Below are positions 1-11,840 of a stretch of DNA of 64,000 nucleotides, in pieces (the first letter of the stretch is position 1; each line of letters begins with the position of its first letter). Made by a program: the position numbers and the translations under genes. The DNA is from Paracyclopina nana (Eukaryota; Arthropoda; Copepoda; Cyclopoida; Cyclopettidae), in assembly GCA_019096065.1 (NCBI GenBank), contig JAGUCH010000005.1, forward strand, positions 620,001 to 684,000, read 5' to 3'. The notes under the pieces are model-generated. The model did not search any database. It saw nothing but the letters and a program-made list of their open reading frames with translations, and had not been told where the DNA came from.

Positions 1-3000
1 ATTGTTTCATGTCGTTAATTTATCGCAATTGCATACATCGCTCAAGAATCACGTCAAATCCGAAATATTAAATATATATGCATTTAACATTAGCGCCACA
101 TAAAATAATTAATACAATTTCTAAATGTTTAAAAAAGCGCATTTAATAGAAAGATGAGTTAGTGTGTTAACGTTGAAACATGATTCAATGCTCCTTATTC
201 AGTTGATTTTCTGCAATTTCAATTCCACTTTGAATAAACCAACCAAAACTGTCCGGGCATTTTGTTATAAAGGTCACTTTTTCTCCATTCTATAGGAGTT
301 ACTTTGATGGATGAAGGCAGGCATTTTCATACTAAAATGGCCACAGTTTCTTTGGTAGCATACCAAAATTCCTGCACGTTTCTGGGCATTCTAATCTGCC
401 TAGTAGAACTATTATTTTCTTATCTAACGGGTTGTCTTCTTAGTTAGAAGTGACTCAATCTCTTTGTATGTTTTTTCTTTCCCAGCTAAATCACTTAAGA
501 TTTCTTCACTAAAATGCCAACGTGCACAGTGGATAATTTCTCAGCCCCGAGCGCGCAAAATCTATGAAATTGGGCCAAAAAATGAAAACATATTCTATAT
601 TCGATTTTAGCACAAACATCTAGCATTTATTTTTCAAAAAGTGCCAGTATAGAACACTGTGGATTATTGGCATTAAATTGAGAGTGATTTAATTAGAGTG
701 TATCCTCACTTAATTTTATAGGACGGAGGCAACAACAACAACAAAAGGAATTTATACGCTATGATTGAACACGGTTTTTTTGCAGCTTATTTATGTGACA
801 TCCGGATCCGGACCAAAGTAATGATACACACATGAAAAGTGGGAGCACTTTGAAGATTATTATCTCCTTAAAGAGCGCACAGAGGAATATTCCTTTGCAT
901 TGCTTACACGCCTTCAAAATTCATGATAATTTTGCTTTTTTAAATCAACAAAATAAGATTTAAAGTTGATTTTGAATTTTGTATCGAGATAGTGATGCGA
1001 GCAAAATTAAGAAAAAATCCACTGTGCACAGAGCTTTTTGCTTTTTAAGCCCATTTTGGCAAAAATATAGTGAATTGAGGAAAGAAGAGAGAAAATAATC
1101 CACTGTGCCCAAATTCAAAAATATTCATCTGTCCACAATGGGCTATTTTGAGAAATGGTGAGCTTACCAGAAATTGCATATGTGCAGGCACCCGGCGCTA
1201 AAATCACTTCCAAAAGCACACACAGTGAATTCCACAGAGGAAAATTGCCTGAAAAAGCAGCAAAGTAGGAAATGTGCACATCTATATGATTCAATTGAAT
1301 GTATTTTGGCAGCTATTCTCAAAATGACGCAATTTTGCATCGCGCTGAGGTCATATAAAGCCTGCAATTACAGTCATTTCACGGAGAAAAAAACTGCATC
1401 TTAACTTGGCAGTAAAAGGGAGAAGATGCACATTATTATGACTATCATTGTTGTGGCCATTGTTTGGTGAAACCAAACTTGAGTAACTTATTTAAAGTGC
1501 ATAAAACCAATCTTGAAAATTAAAGAAGCTTTTAAAATGGCTGAAAGCGCAAAAAGTAAACAAAAACAAATATTTAAACAAATATGTGTGTTTAACTCTA
1601 TGCAACGTTATTACTTCCTAATTTTTAAAACTGTTTTCCTAGAAAAAATCGAAAATTCAAAAACTTGAGGAATTGAGAAAAATTCAAAATTAGCTGATGC
1701 GCGGCCAGGAGGCAAAACAATCCACTGTGGCTTAATAGAGGGAAACTCACCTCTTATGAGCGAAAAGCACACTGGTCTCGATATCACAAACTTTTTATGC
1801 TTTTTTGTTGTATGCAACAACGTTTGTCTGCCTCGAAATCCCGAGTAGGACTGAAGGTTTTGGCTTCAGCATCGTATGCGTAGTTAGTAGTAGTGTTTTG
1901 TTTGGTTGCCGGCTCCGTGCACAGTGGAATGTTGACGCCACTCCGACGCGCATTACTGCTACGCAAAAAAAATGCGCGTGTACTGCGAAATGCTCATAGC
2001 TGCAGCTCAGACGGAGCGCAAAAAATTGAATTTCGTTTCACTGCCAATTAAAATTATAGATTTATATATGATTTAAAAAAAACATAAATACATTTTTGGC
2101 GGAAAATATTGAGTTTTTGGCATAGAACAATTCCGAGTTAAGGCATTCTAAAAAAACCACAATATTCCGCCAAAATGCAACACGATGGCCAATTTTGGGC
2201 AAATTTTTGGTCAGTTGTTGCTTTTTTGAAAAAATGCAGGAAGAACTTAGCACTAATTGAGCTCTGGAAAAAAGACATCATTAATCCAACATTGGGCTCT
2301 TGGTCAAGGCGGTTGGGGGTCTTTTACGATCCACCACCACTAAAATAACTGAGCTGCCTGCTAACCGGTCCGCACAACAAAAAAAATGGGACAAAATGTC
2401 ACACTGTGTGTCACTCGCGTGAAAAATTGAGACATAAAAAGTCTATGCTTTGTTGTAGTATTTCGCGTACAAAAAAATAAAAGATTGGGAAGTGTGGCTT
2501 TTTTGACGCCTTTGCATGCGACACAAAACGGACCAATTTAGCCCGATACCAATCTGAACAGTTAAGGGAAGTATCAATGAAATGGGTCGCTTTTTTCCGG
2601 CCACCCCACGTGGTCAACTCTTGTAGTGATGTACCGACTCTAAGCACGTAATATGATTTTGGTGAATGCCTCAAAAATGACAGCTCGTAGCTCAACTCTA
2701 AATTAAAAATTGGTGAAACTTAGCAAATTATTTCAATATCTACTTCACTCTGGAACTCAGCTTAAAATTAAGAATTTCGGAAATGCCCCAAAAATATATG
2801 TTCGGTCCATCGCTAAGCCTTAAAAAACGGGAATTGTTGATCACCAACAAAACTCGGCTGGGATCAAGAAACGTCCTTGCATCATTGTCGCGAGCACAGC
2901 GGGGTAAACTGGCTAAAAATCATCCTCCCACAAAAATCTGTGAAAAATCTTGCCAAGCATAACCTGAACTCATTTTAACCACAGGAATCGAGTGAAGAAA

Positions 3001-5905
3001 GCTCGGGCACTGTGATACGGAACCAGACCGACTTTTTTGAGGCCCCCACGCAACATTTTTTTCCCTTCGTAAAATGTTGTCCATTTCAAGCTGCCCTAAA
3101 AGGTGAGTGCAACGTGGTTTTTTTTAGTTAAGGGTCAGCTGATTCACTTCTGCAACAGGACGATGATGGATCGTTTTTGCCTCCACATCATGAGAGTGGG
3201 CACCTTTTGTTGATGTGGACAAAAAGTGGGCATTTTTTGCGCCCTTGTCTACCCCTTGGCTACAACCGTGCCGCAGAATTCACCCCACAGTAATGTGTTG
3301 TTCATCTATGGCAATTTATTATTTTTGTCAAAAATTCAAGTTCGGGAAACTGGATGCAAAATTGATGCAAAATTGACGCAAAATTGGGTGAAAAGTTTCA
3401 TTTTAATTTGAGCTCGTATTTTTCCCTGAAAAAAATAAGCATAAAATTGACTTTTTTTAATATCTATTTTTATCTAGAGCGGGACTTTAAAACGGGGACA
3501 TTGAAAAATTTAAAATAGAGGAGGTTTATTTTGTATTATTTACTTTTCCGCTAATATCAGGGAAAGTAAAAGAAAGTGAATGTTTTCCTAATTCTTCTGT
3601 AAAGTTTCTCTCCCTTTTGATTCCTTTTTTATGCTACGCAGTAGAAAAGGATTAGCTCGAGCTAGAGTTGTCCATTCATTAGCAATTCTTGGGCAATAAT
3701 TCTTTTTTTCCCCACCTTTTTTGGCCCATAAAACACAGGTGTATGTCAAACTTTCACGTGGGGGCAAAAAAGTGCTTTTCTTCAACTGGCTTTTCAGCAT
3801 TCCTCACTTTTTTCGCACTTTCAGCTATTTATTACACTGCTGCAATTAAAGATACTACTCAAGATTCCAGGCCAATCACAGGAGAAATATCAGGAAATAA
3901 AAGTTTACAGAGCAAAAAATTCAGCAACAAGGAATTCCACAATACGAACAAGAATTAAAGGACTTTTTTGCCTTTCAATAATAACACTACTTTATGGCCC
4001 ATGCTGAATGCTAATTTTACCATAAAACAGTATTTTTGTTTCACAATAAAAAACTTGCAGTTCCTTTTAATTTTAAAAAAGTTAGTACTTTTGGGCATCA
4101 GGATCTTCATTGAAAATATTAAGTTTTCTTTGACTCAGACTTTAAAAAAATTACTTTTACTTTATATGACTCAGACACCAAAAAAGTAGTAAACATAGAA
4201 ATCTAAAAAAACATCCAATATTTTTTTTATAAATTACATTTACTTAACTTTACAAGAATTTAGACTCAATCAGCTAATTTTTCTAGTGTCAGTCTCTAAT
4301 TCGTGAATTGTACAAAAGAACATCATGATCACGATTCTCAAGATTGTTGCTTATGAACTTCATTGGCGATTTTTTTCCGGGAAACAAAAAAAAACATGGT
4401 CAACTGCAGCACGTGGAAGTAGATCTCTGCTGTTAAAAATAAGGTGGGGCCAAATTCTTTTGCCCTTGCATTTAACTCACTGTGAGTGTACTGTTGTTGT
4501 TGATGCGAGTGTTGCAAGGCCCACAAAACAGGTTTTAATTTTGCACAATTGCAACGCCAACCTTGACTTGGCTTTTGATTACCAGGCCTACTTCTCCCAT
4601 TTTTTATGAATCAGCCTCCTTTGAGTCATAGCTCAAAACAGTCAATTTGTTATGAATCGGACTTTAAGTTGCCTTTTATTGAGTCAGTTTTAAACTATTT
4701 TTTATTTTTATTGTTTTTTTTCTTATCAGACTTTTTTAGAAGCATAATAAGTGTAAAATACACGGTTTCTTAACTTTCATGTTTCGTATGTTTTAGATAA
4801 AATATCGAGCTTACCGGATTTTTCCGTTTTTTCGGCCGAATTTCCGCGAAAATCCTCGCTTTTCGCCAACTTCGCCGCCAAAAGTTGTCATTTCACTTTA
4901 AAAAGCTTTCACTTTACCAAAGATGACAAAGATTTGCACAGATTTGCGGTAAATAGTGCCGTTATTTTGACCCTCTTCGTTTTGACGAACTTTTTTCACT
5001 TTTGTGTTGATCGCGCACGGAAAAATTCGGAAAATAATCATCGAGCGATCTGATTGGTGGATTTGAATTTTTGTTTGGTTGTCTGCTTTGCAAAATCTGA
5101 GGCACCTTTACTAGCTAAAATTCCCTCAAAATCACAATATCCTCGCTAAAATTGCCCACATTTTAAATCAACAAGCCTTAATTTAATTTAAATAGCTCAA
5201 AAAACAAAGTCTAGCTAAATGATGCCATTTTTCTTGAATTGTTGGCGAGTTCAAGTGAGGCCGTCTTATTTTCGATCTGATCCCAAAAAGTAAACAACCA
5301 ATGAAGAAGTGAAAAAGGCGATTTTGAGCTTGAAACCAGTTAAGACAAGTGAAAAAGCGGGCTGAAATGCTCTCGGTCCTTATTTTTGCACAATGGCTCA
5401 TGGTGTGTGCATTTGTAGGAATATTAACCTTGGATTGCTCTAGTGTTGAAAGAGTTGAATTGGTCAAGAGTCTCCTGCTGCAAATTTGATGGTCCCATTC
5501 TCATCCATAATGCATCTTGTCAGGATCGAGCCAAAGGCTGAGAAGAAAAACGACGCCCACAAGACTGATAGTAATCCTTTTCTCCACTTACATCCATTCA
5601 TACCAAAAAAAAAAATCATGGTATGTCAGCATAATTCTGTATTTTTAATGTCAGTTTCTTAGAGCTGAATTTTGATTTCAAGTCAATTTCAGAACTTTCA
5701 TTTCTTTCCAAAAATATTGAGGTAATTGAAACCATTTCAAAATTTGCTTTTTATTATGTCAATTTCATATGTTAAAACATTTTTAAAATTTGTTTTATTT
5801 TTGAACAGATGAACATCACATCCATTTGAGCAGCTGATCTTATTTCCTTTTGAGCTTTGTCAAAAGTTGCTACACCTTTTTTGATGCTGTTGTAATACGG
5901 ATGGG
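1..5905. other. AT-rich intergenic DNA, no gene recognised
   Basis: No reading frame here has a recognisable domain, and those present look like chance frames in AT-rich DNA. The stretch carries several copies of the dispersed CCACTGTG/CACAGTGG motif (near 528, 1019, 1100, 1722 and 1918). A short CpG-rich patch near 4,830-4,880 contains TTTCCGCGAAA, which resembles an E2F-type site, but no start codon with a good frame follows it. Confidence 0.5.
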
Positions 5906-6061
5906 TTATTTGTTTGTTTCTTTTGTCAAAAAGATGGATGACAACCGACTTGGTGGATCCGGAAGAATCAGAAGACCTTTGGGGATTCCTCCAATTGTTG
6001 CAAGAAGAAGAAACACATATCCACCCATCATCATCATCAAAATCTGAACAATGGCGGCCAT
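5906..6061 (-). CDS. candidate small membrane protein, 51 aa
   Basis: I do not recognise this protein. The ATG at 6061 lies in a favourable context (AAAATGGCC). The first ~29 residues are strongly hydrophobic (MAAIVQILMMMMGG, then YVFLLLATIGG), as in a signal anchor or first transmembrane segment, followed by a short polar tail ending in a TAA stop at 5906-5908. It could be a micropeptide, the first exon of a longer gene, or a chance frame. A longer frame on the same strand in another phase covers the region but is less protein-like. No splice partner or polyadenylation signal was identified with confidence. Confidence 0.22.
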   Translation of the reverse strand: MAAIVQILMMMMGGYVFLLLATIGGIPKGLLILPDPPSRLSSIFLTKETNK

Positions 6062-9000
6062 TTTGAATGTTGCCCTCCTTTCCAGCCAATTTATATGGAT
6101 AACACATCAACACCTAATTGCCTCCATCAAATCAACCAAGTAAGTTTATTTTTTCAAATTTTTCATTGTTCCCTTTTTGAATACCAAGCATGTTTCCTTT
6201 TTTTGGCTTTGCTTCATAACACAAAAAGTGTCCAAGTGGCCAAATTATCCACTGTGGGGCTTAATCCATATTTGTGACATTTCTAAACAATTGCTTTGGA
6301 ATCTCAAGTTTTGACAAAATTCAGGAAGTTGCAATTTTTGGCACAAAATCTTTAAATAAAGAGAAACTGCAAGTCATGGTGTTCTAAAAACGCTTTTTTT
6401 ATTGAAAAAACCAGTTGGGGCAAAATTCGAATAATTGTTTGTTTACTAATTTGCTTTTGCATCAGCCTCAAAGCTCGTGATGCCCTTGTAATTAAATGCA
6501 ATTATGATTATCACTAATAGACCCTATCTAATACAGCACACTGGGCGTGCAAAAATCAGCTCTGTATCTTCGCTCATATGTTAGGGCTTTGGAGGGAGGT
6601 TTACCCCGCTGTGCGCGCCCAAGAAGTAATTTCTGTTGCCTAAAATGACGTTGATCGTGAGCCAGGGCGTGAAATCGTCAAAACTGGGAATATCATAGAG
6701 GCTCAAGGCTAGATAGACACTAAAAAAATAGGATAAGACCTTTAAATATGATGCACAGTGGGGAAAATGAAATTTTATTTGCTGTTCATCTACTTGTTAG
6801 GCAACTTTCGGTTTTTTGGCCCTTTTGTGAATATTGACTTGGCAAAATATAATTTTCTTTTTATGGGAAACCTCAAATGATTTTTCCATTTTTCAGCATG
6901 AAAAATGAAATTCCCTTTTTTGGCTATTTTTTAAAGCTATTTCATATTTTTGGCGTGATGCACAGCTGAAATGGAAAACTAAAGGTTTAATTTCATTTTC
7001 GCTTTGCTGTGCACAGTGGGCTGAAATTGAATTAATTACAAGGAGTGTGCAAAGAAATGGGTGCTGTTCAAACCAAGAAATTAAGCTCATTTGTCTGTAG
7101 GACCGAAAAAAAGGCAATTGATGCCTACAAATCGTGATTTACAAATTGCTTAAAGCCAATTCATTTTTTAATGCGTGAGGCAAAAAAGGCAAGCAGGAAT
7201 CGATTTTGTAGCAGAAATCAAGTCAAGCAAACAATGGCTGTTTTTTAGCATTTCTGGATCATCTGCAAGTTTGGTGGGGATCTGACCTTAAAAATAGATT
7301 ATCAGTTCATTGTTCCCTTGTAATAGTTCAATTTTTTTACGCCTTGGGTCAATTCAATTACAATACAGTGAATGTCTCCATTTGGAAATGTCGGGAATGA
7401 TTTCATTGTAATCTAAAAAATATGGGAAATGTTAGAGGTGTTTGAAAACTGGTTGAAAAATGTCAGCTGTTTGTTTACTTTTTTCTTGACTTATTTTCAA
7501 GAGTGGCTGAAAAGATTGAATGTGTCAGCTGTTTGTTTACTTTTTATTGCTTATTTCTCAATTTCTCAATTTGCTCCAAATGAACTAAATTTCAGCTGTT
7601 TGTTTACTTTTTTCTTGACTTGTTTTCAAGAGGGCATGAAAAAGAATGAATGTGTCAGCTGTTTGTTTACTTTTTTGCTTAGTTTGACCTGTCCCGAAAT
7701 CTGCTGAAAATAAAAATGTCAGCTGTTTGTTTACTTTTTTGTGGCTAGTTAACAGCTTTTCTCACTTTTTTAGACCTTACAAAAAATTCCACGCATGGAA
7801 ACGTTTAGCTTTTTGTTTACTTTACTAGAGAAAAATGTTTGAAAAAATGAGTTCAACCCGTCTGGAAAATATGAAAGTGAGAACGACCTCATGAATATCA
7901 GGAAAGGAATTTGAACTTGAAATTAGAATTAGGTGTTAACTAGGGAGCACACTGGGGTAAAGTGGCCTTAAAAAGTCCCATTTTTAAAATCTCATTTTCT
8001 GCCTGCTGCAATTTAACAATTTTTTTGGTGACACTAAAAAAAGGGGGTATGTCAATTTTTTAAAGCCCACTGTGCAATTTTTGGGCTCAAAGGGTTAACT
8101 AAGCTGATAGAGAGATAAGTCTATAACTGGCGGGCAAATGTCCAGACTGTGTACAATAGATGATTCTTTAATGGCCTTATTTTTAATAGGCGTTCACTTT
8201 TGGCACCCAAATTATTGTTTTCGGGTCGAAAAACAAATGACCAATGGTCACGTAGCCTAATTTTCTCGCGCGCTATCTCAAACAAGATAAGCTCTTCCAT
8301 CAGCAGCAAGAATTGACTAGTTGTCTTAATTTTTTGTTGTCATTTTGATGTGATGTTCATCTATTTTCTTGACAACAAGTCAATTTGAGCGCTGCTTCAT
8401 TTTTCTCCTTTTTCAAGGCAAAGTATGTGCTAATGAGACCTAAATGAAATCTTTTGCCTTTGTTTTCAGCCACTTAGACTGAAATTGATTTTTTCCTTAT
8501 TGCAAATTCTCAACGTCACAATTATTGTCTATTTTCGTTCAGAGAAACATTATAATTTCAACTGATCCCAAAAACTGAATTTTAACTTGTAGAAGAGAAA
8601 AATCATTTATTTTTCAACAATTTAGTAATATATTCCATTATATTAAAAATAAGCTCCTTATTTTTTGTTTAGTTTCTTTTTTTCAAATATCAAGCGAAGA
8701 AATCTTGTCACAAAGACTTTTTTCAATTTTCATTTCATATTCAGTCTGACAGACTGAAAACAAAAACGGGAGATTGCACTCAACTCTCATTAAGGCAACA
8801 TTTGAATTGGAAAAAATGTCGAAAAAGGTTCGTCAATTAAAAAAGAAAGAGTATTATGAGTAGATGAGCAGCACATGCTGTTGTTGCATTGCGTGGTAGA
8901 GTTCACGGCCATGGCCAGTGGCAAAAGTGCACGCTTCTCAGCTGCTGCTAACGAGGAAATGAGATCGACTGATGCAATTTACTGCGATTGATCAGGACGC

Positions 9001-9599
9001 GTCGAGACGAGAGCAATTAAAACTGAGATGACCATAATATACCTACTTTTTTATGGCCCAAATAATGACCAGATCAAAAACACGAGCAACATAATCCACA
9101 CTGGATTATTCACCCCTCAGAATACTGAATGCATAAAAAGATTGAGAAATTGAGTTGAAATTGTGCGAGTGAATAGCTGAATAGTCCACTGTGTGCAGTG
9201 TCATTGTCTGCTGCAATTGTGGGCAGTTTTTTTTTTTTTTTGCTGGAAAAATGGGGGCAATTTACAGCTCATTTTCAGCCCCCCAAAAAAGCCATTGCAA
9301 AGTGTTACAAGGGAATTACTTTAAGCGCTGTTCATCTACTGCAATTGAAGAAAATGTTGACGCAAAGAAACTGGCTCTCCTACAATTCACTTTCAGTATC
9401 AAGAACTGAAATTGATATCAGCAGATTTCAACAGAGTCTCATCGCTTGATCATTTGTCTTGTAAAAGTTACTTCGTTAAATAAAATGATGCACGTCAAAA
9501 AATCCAAGTATCGTCAAAATGTCAGAGTTAAACATTCAACCCCATTTTCAAATAGTAAAGGCACTTGAACCGTAAAACTGACCTTGAAAAGCCAAATAA
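6062..9599. other. AT-rich intergenic DNA, no gene recognised
   Basis: No protein domain is visible. The region holds further copies of the CACAGTGG motif (6249, 6755, 7013, 8078, 9186), copies of the GTAGATGAACAG motif on either strand (near 6783 and 9331), short TTTTCAGT...ACTGAAAT hairpins and the 64-bp array listed separately. It ends at the insertion site of the outer retrotransposon. Confidence 0.5.
7461..7740. repeat. five-copy ~64-bp array with E-box and forkhead-like sites
   Basis: The string TCAGCTGTTTGTTTACTTTT recurs at about 7461, 7523, 7590, 7653 and 7717, a spacing of 62-67 bp; a weaker copy sits near 7806. Each copy joins CAGCTG (E-box core) to TGTTTAC (forkhead-type core). 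Between cores the sequence is only partly conserved, for example CTTGACTTRTTTTCAAGAG follows copies 1 and 3. This is either a decaying minisatellite or a homotypic regulatory cluster. Confidence 0.8.
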
Positions 9600-9603
9600 G
9601 AGC
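9600..9603. repeat. target-site duplication GAGC, left copy (outer element)
   Basis: GAGC immediately precedes the left LTR and is repeated at 25,788-25,791 immediately after the right LTR. A 4-bp duplication is usual for Ty3/Gypsy elements. Confidence 0.85.
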
Positions 9604-9848
9604 TGTAGCAGGGAGCGTGTCGGCCTACGGGTCGACCGCTCGCTGCGCGCGCTCGCCTCGGGCGCGCGGTAGTATAACGAGTAGTATAGTGTGATCATCA
9701 GTAAAGGAAATAAATTCACCGCATTGACACGTGTTGTCTGCGGCCCAAAGACTGACCTCTGCTAGCCTCCAGGCCCGTCCCCGCTTGACGTAGCCTAGAT
9801 ACGAGTAGTGGCTTGATAAGTCACAGTAGTATATCTCGACCTACTACA
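9604..9848 (+). repeat. left LTR of outer element
   Basis: It starts TGTAGC and ends CTACA, with TG/CA termini. It holds TATAAC at 9673, an initiator-like ATCAGTA whose A is at 9700 (27 bp downstream), and AATAAA at 9709-9714. That suggests a short U3 (9604-9699) with R starting near 9700. It matches 25,543-25,787 with one difference seen. Confidence 0.95.
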
Positions 9849-9850
9849 GA

Positions 9851-9868
9851 TGGCGCGGGTCGTTGGAC
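9851..9868 (+). other. primer-binding site of outer element
   Basis: Two bases after the LTR the sequence reads TGGCGCGGGTCGTTGGAC. It starts with TGG as expected for pairing with a tRNA CCA end. The next base implies a G discriminator. I cannot assign the tRNA. Confidence 0.7.
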
Positions 9869-10196
9869 CTGTGATTTCATCACTCCACTACCCATTAAGT
9901 ACATCCTGCCGGAAGCTATAAGTGCTAAGTATACACAATAAGTACAAAAGGGATAATAGTGCTGCTCAAATAATATCATGCTCAAGTCAACTGCCAGAAC
10001 ATGAACCTACGTGCAAGCCACGAAGTAAAGAGAGATTAATGCTGAGAGCATAAAAGGCAGTTGACTATAAAAAGTAAAATAGTGGTGGCTAAAAATGTAA
10101 AAATGTGAAGCTCAGACCAGAGCAAAAGGGCAAAGATCACTCTGCAATAGCTGCAGCTGCAAACAATCAAAAAGCTATCAAATAACAATCAAAGGG

Positions 10197-10555
10197 ATTG
10201 TCCGTGAGAGCCAGCGGCCGAATGGTCAGCCCGGCCAACGCTGGTGCAAATCATTGTAGATCCTAGTTAAGCTAGGGCCGGTCAACTCACGGGCAAATTC
10301 CAACTGCAGGTGATCAAAGAGTAATTGTTATGGGGGGACAATGGCCGAATGGTCGGGGCTGCTAACACCAGTCGCAAATCATTTGGATTTCAGTGAATGC
10401 TGGAGCCGGCCACCCCATGACAATGTACAAATAAAGGGGTGGAGAAGGAGGATAGAAGCTCATGACCGCGTGGTGACCACATGACCGGTAGCGGATCAAC
10501 AGCTGCGAGCTATCAGGATTCCACTGAAGCTAAAGCTGGTCACCACGCGGGTCAC
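10197..10555 (+). other. three tandem long-stem hairpins in the outer leader
   Basis: Module 1 (10,197-10,298) and module 2 (10,324-10,424) are each closed by a 12-bp stem with one G-U pair. Module 3 (about 10,462-10,555) is closed by a GC-rich stem of about 17 bp with one bulged base. GGCCGAATGGTC lies exactly 19 nt from the start of modules 1 and 2 (10,216 and 10,343), and GCAAATCATT recurs inside both. These are probably RNA structures of the genomic transcript, such as packaging or translation signals. The function is inferred. Confidence 0.7.
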
Positions 10556-10673
10556 GGTCAAAGAAACGATAATGAGAAATGTGACACCAGCGTGGCATTT
10601 TCGGTGGTCAGTAAACAAACAATACATGACACGCGACAACTCTCTGCAGTGACTCTGCGAGCGCGTTGGCGGA

Positions 10674-10711
10674 TATATAAGATCAAGGCTGGTGGGGAAT
10701 AGCCATCAGTT
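10674..10711 (+). promoter_or_regulatory. possible internal core promoter in outer leader
   Basis: TATATAA at 10,674-10,680 is followed by the arthropod-type initiator TCAGTT at 10,706-10,711, with its A at 10,708, about 32-34 bp from the TATA element. Transcripts starting here would lack the leader hairpins and the LTR R region. The LTR carries its own TATA/initiator pair, so this would be a second promoter. Confidence 0.4.
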
Positions 10712-10894
10712 CCTTTCGGGCTTTCCCCCAGTTAACAGTAATCACAACTCACTTCATTGTTGAATCGTAGACCACCATGGTAATTATAATAGCACATTCT
10801 CACAAAAGACCGAAAGCTCACTCTTCTCCCCCACGCCTAGGCCCAGCCACCACAAGATATAGCTGCTGCAGTGGCCCTTGAGGTCAACCGCCAA

Positions 10895-11826
10895 ATGAGA
10901 GCCAACGCTGCTGTTCAGCGTCGGCCTCAACAACTCCAACTGCTCCGCGAGACAGACAGCCGCTCCTTCCAGCAATGGCGGATGCACATCGAGTCCCAAT
11001 TCGAGGACTCGATAGAGCCTGAAGTCACCAAGAAGATGCTGATCAAGGCATCTATTGTCGGCCTTGCGTTGGAAATGATCAACTCCATCGACAAGAAGTC
11101 GGGCGATAATACGTACACCTACAAGCACTACCTCGACGACCTTGAGAAGGCCTTTGTGGACGAGTCGGCCCAAGAGGCCGCCAGGGTGGCATACGACACC
11201 GCCGCGCAGGGTCCCCATGAATCCGTAATGACCTGGGCGGCACGCCTCAAGTCGCTCTACCTGAGGGCTTTCGCCAACGATGCACCGCGGTGCGCCAAGG
11301 TCGACAAGGATCCAGAGGTCATTAGGAAGTTCACTATCAATCTGCGGGACCCCCAGACACGCTGGCTGGTAATCGCCAGCAAATATGATACGCTGACGGA
11401 GGCCGCTTCCAATGCATCCTCCAAGGAGTGCCTGGTAGGATTAGCCGGCGGCAAGGCCAACCCCCTGGGGCAAGGGGGCATCATGCAAATCACCCAAGAG
11501 GGCACCCCAGACCAACCCGACGTCGCCAAGATCATCGCCGCTCTAGGTGACAAGGCTAACATGAGATGCTACGGTTGCGGCGGCTACGGCCATCTCAAGG
11601 CTCAATGCACCAACCAACGCCCAAACAGCCAACGAGGGCGAGGAGGATTCGGGGCCGGGGACGTGGCGGCCGCGGGCGTGGCAATAACAATCCATACCAC
11701 GCCGCCCCGCCGGTCTCGCCCCAAGAATATAATAAATATCGCAACGCGGCCATCGCACATGTGGCCAGTGCCCCCGTGGACGCCTACACCTGGGAGGCGC
11801 CAAAAAACGGAGCCAGCCGGTCCTAA
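10895..11826 (+). pseudogene. gag: Gag of outer element, with an internal frame change
   Basis: This is the capsid/nucleocapsid polyprotein that packages element RNA. The first in-frame ATG is at 10,895; the frame is open from 10,841, directly after a TAG. A capsid-like helical region is followed by one CCHC zinc knuckle (CYGCGGYGHLKAQC, 11,567-11,608) and an Arg/Gly-rich tail, as in Gypsy nucleocapsids. After the knuckle the protein-like reading moves to the -1 frame, somewhere around 11,610-11,700: the original frame becomes implausible, while the other encodes a GRGRGG-type tail ending at TAA 11,824-11,826. A single-base deletion or a sequencing error would explain this. An upstream ATG in perfect context (ACCACCATGG, 10,777) belongs to a 34-codon frame or to a spliced start (see findings). 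Confidence 0.8.
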
Positions 11827-11835
11827 GGGACCGGC
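11802..11835 (+). promoter_or_regulatory. -1 programmed frameshift signal, outer gag/pol
   Basis: Slippery heptamer A AAA AAC lies at 11,802-11,808, in register with the frame that ends at the gag TAA. A 7-nt spacer and then a perfect 8-bp hairpin (11,816-11,823 with 11,828-11,835, tetraloop TAAG) follow. The gag stop codon sits in the loop. A -1 slip enters exactly the pol frame. Confidence 0.85.
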
Positions 11836-11840
11836 CATCA

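Noticed and set aside
10202..10298. tRNA gene in the leader (A-box-like GGCCGAATGG)
   Set aside because: No B-box GGTTCGAATCC equivalent and the fold is a single long stem. Kept as a structured RNA module instead.
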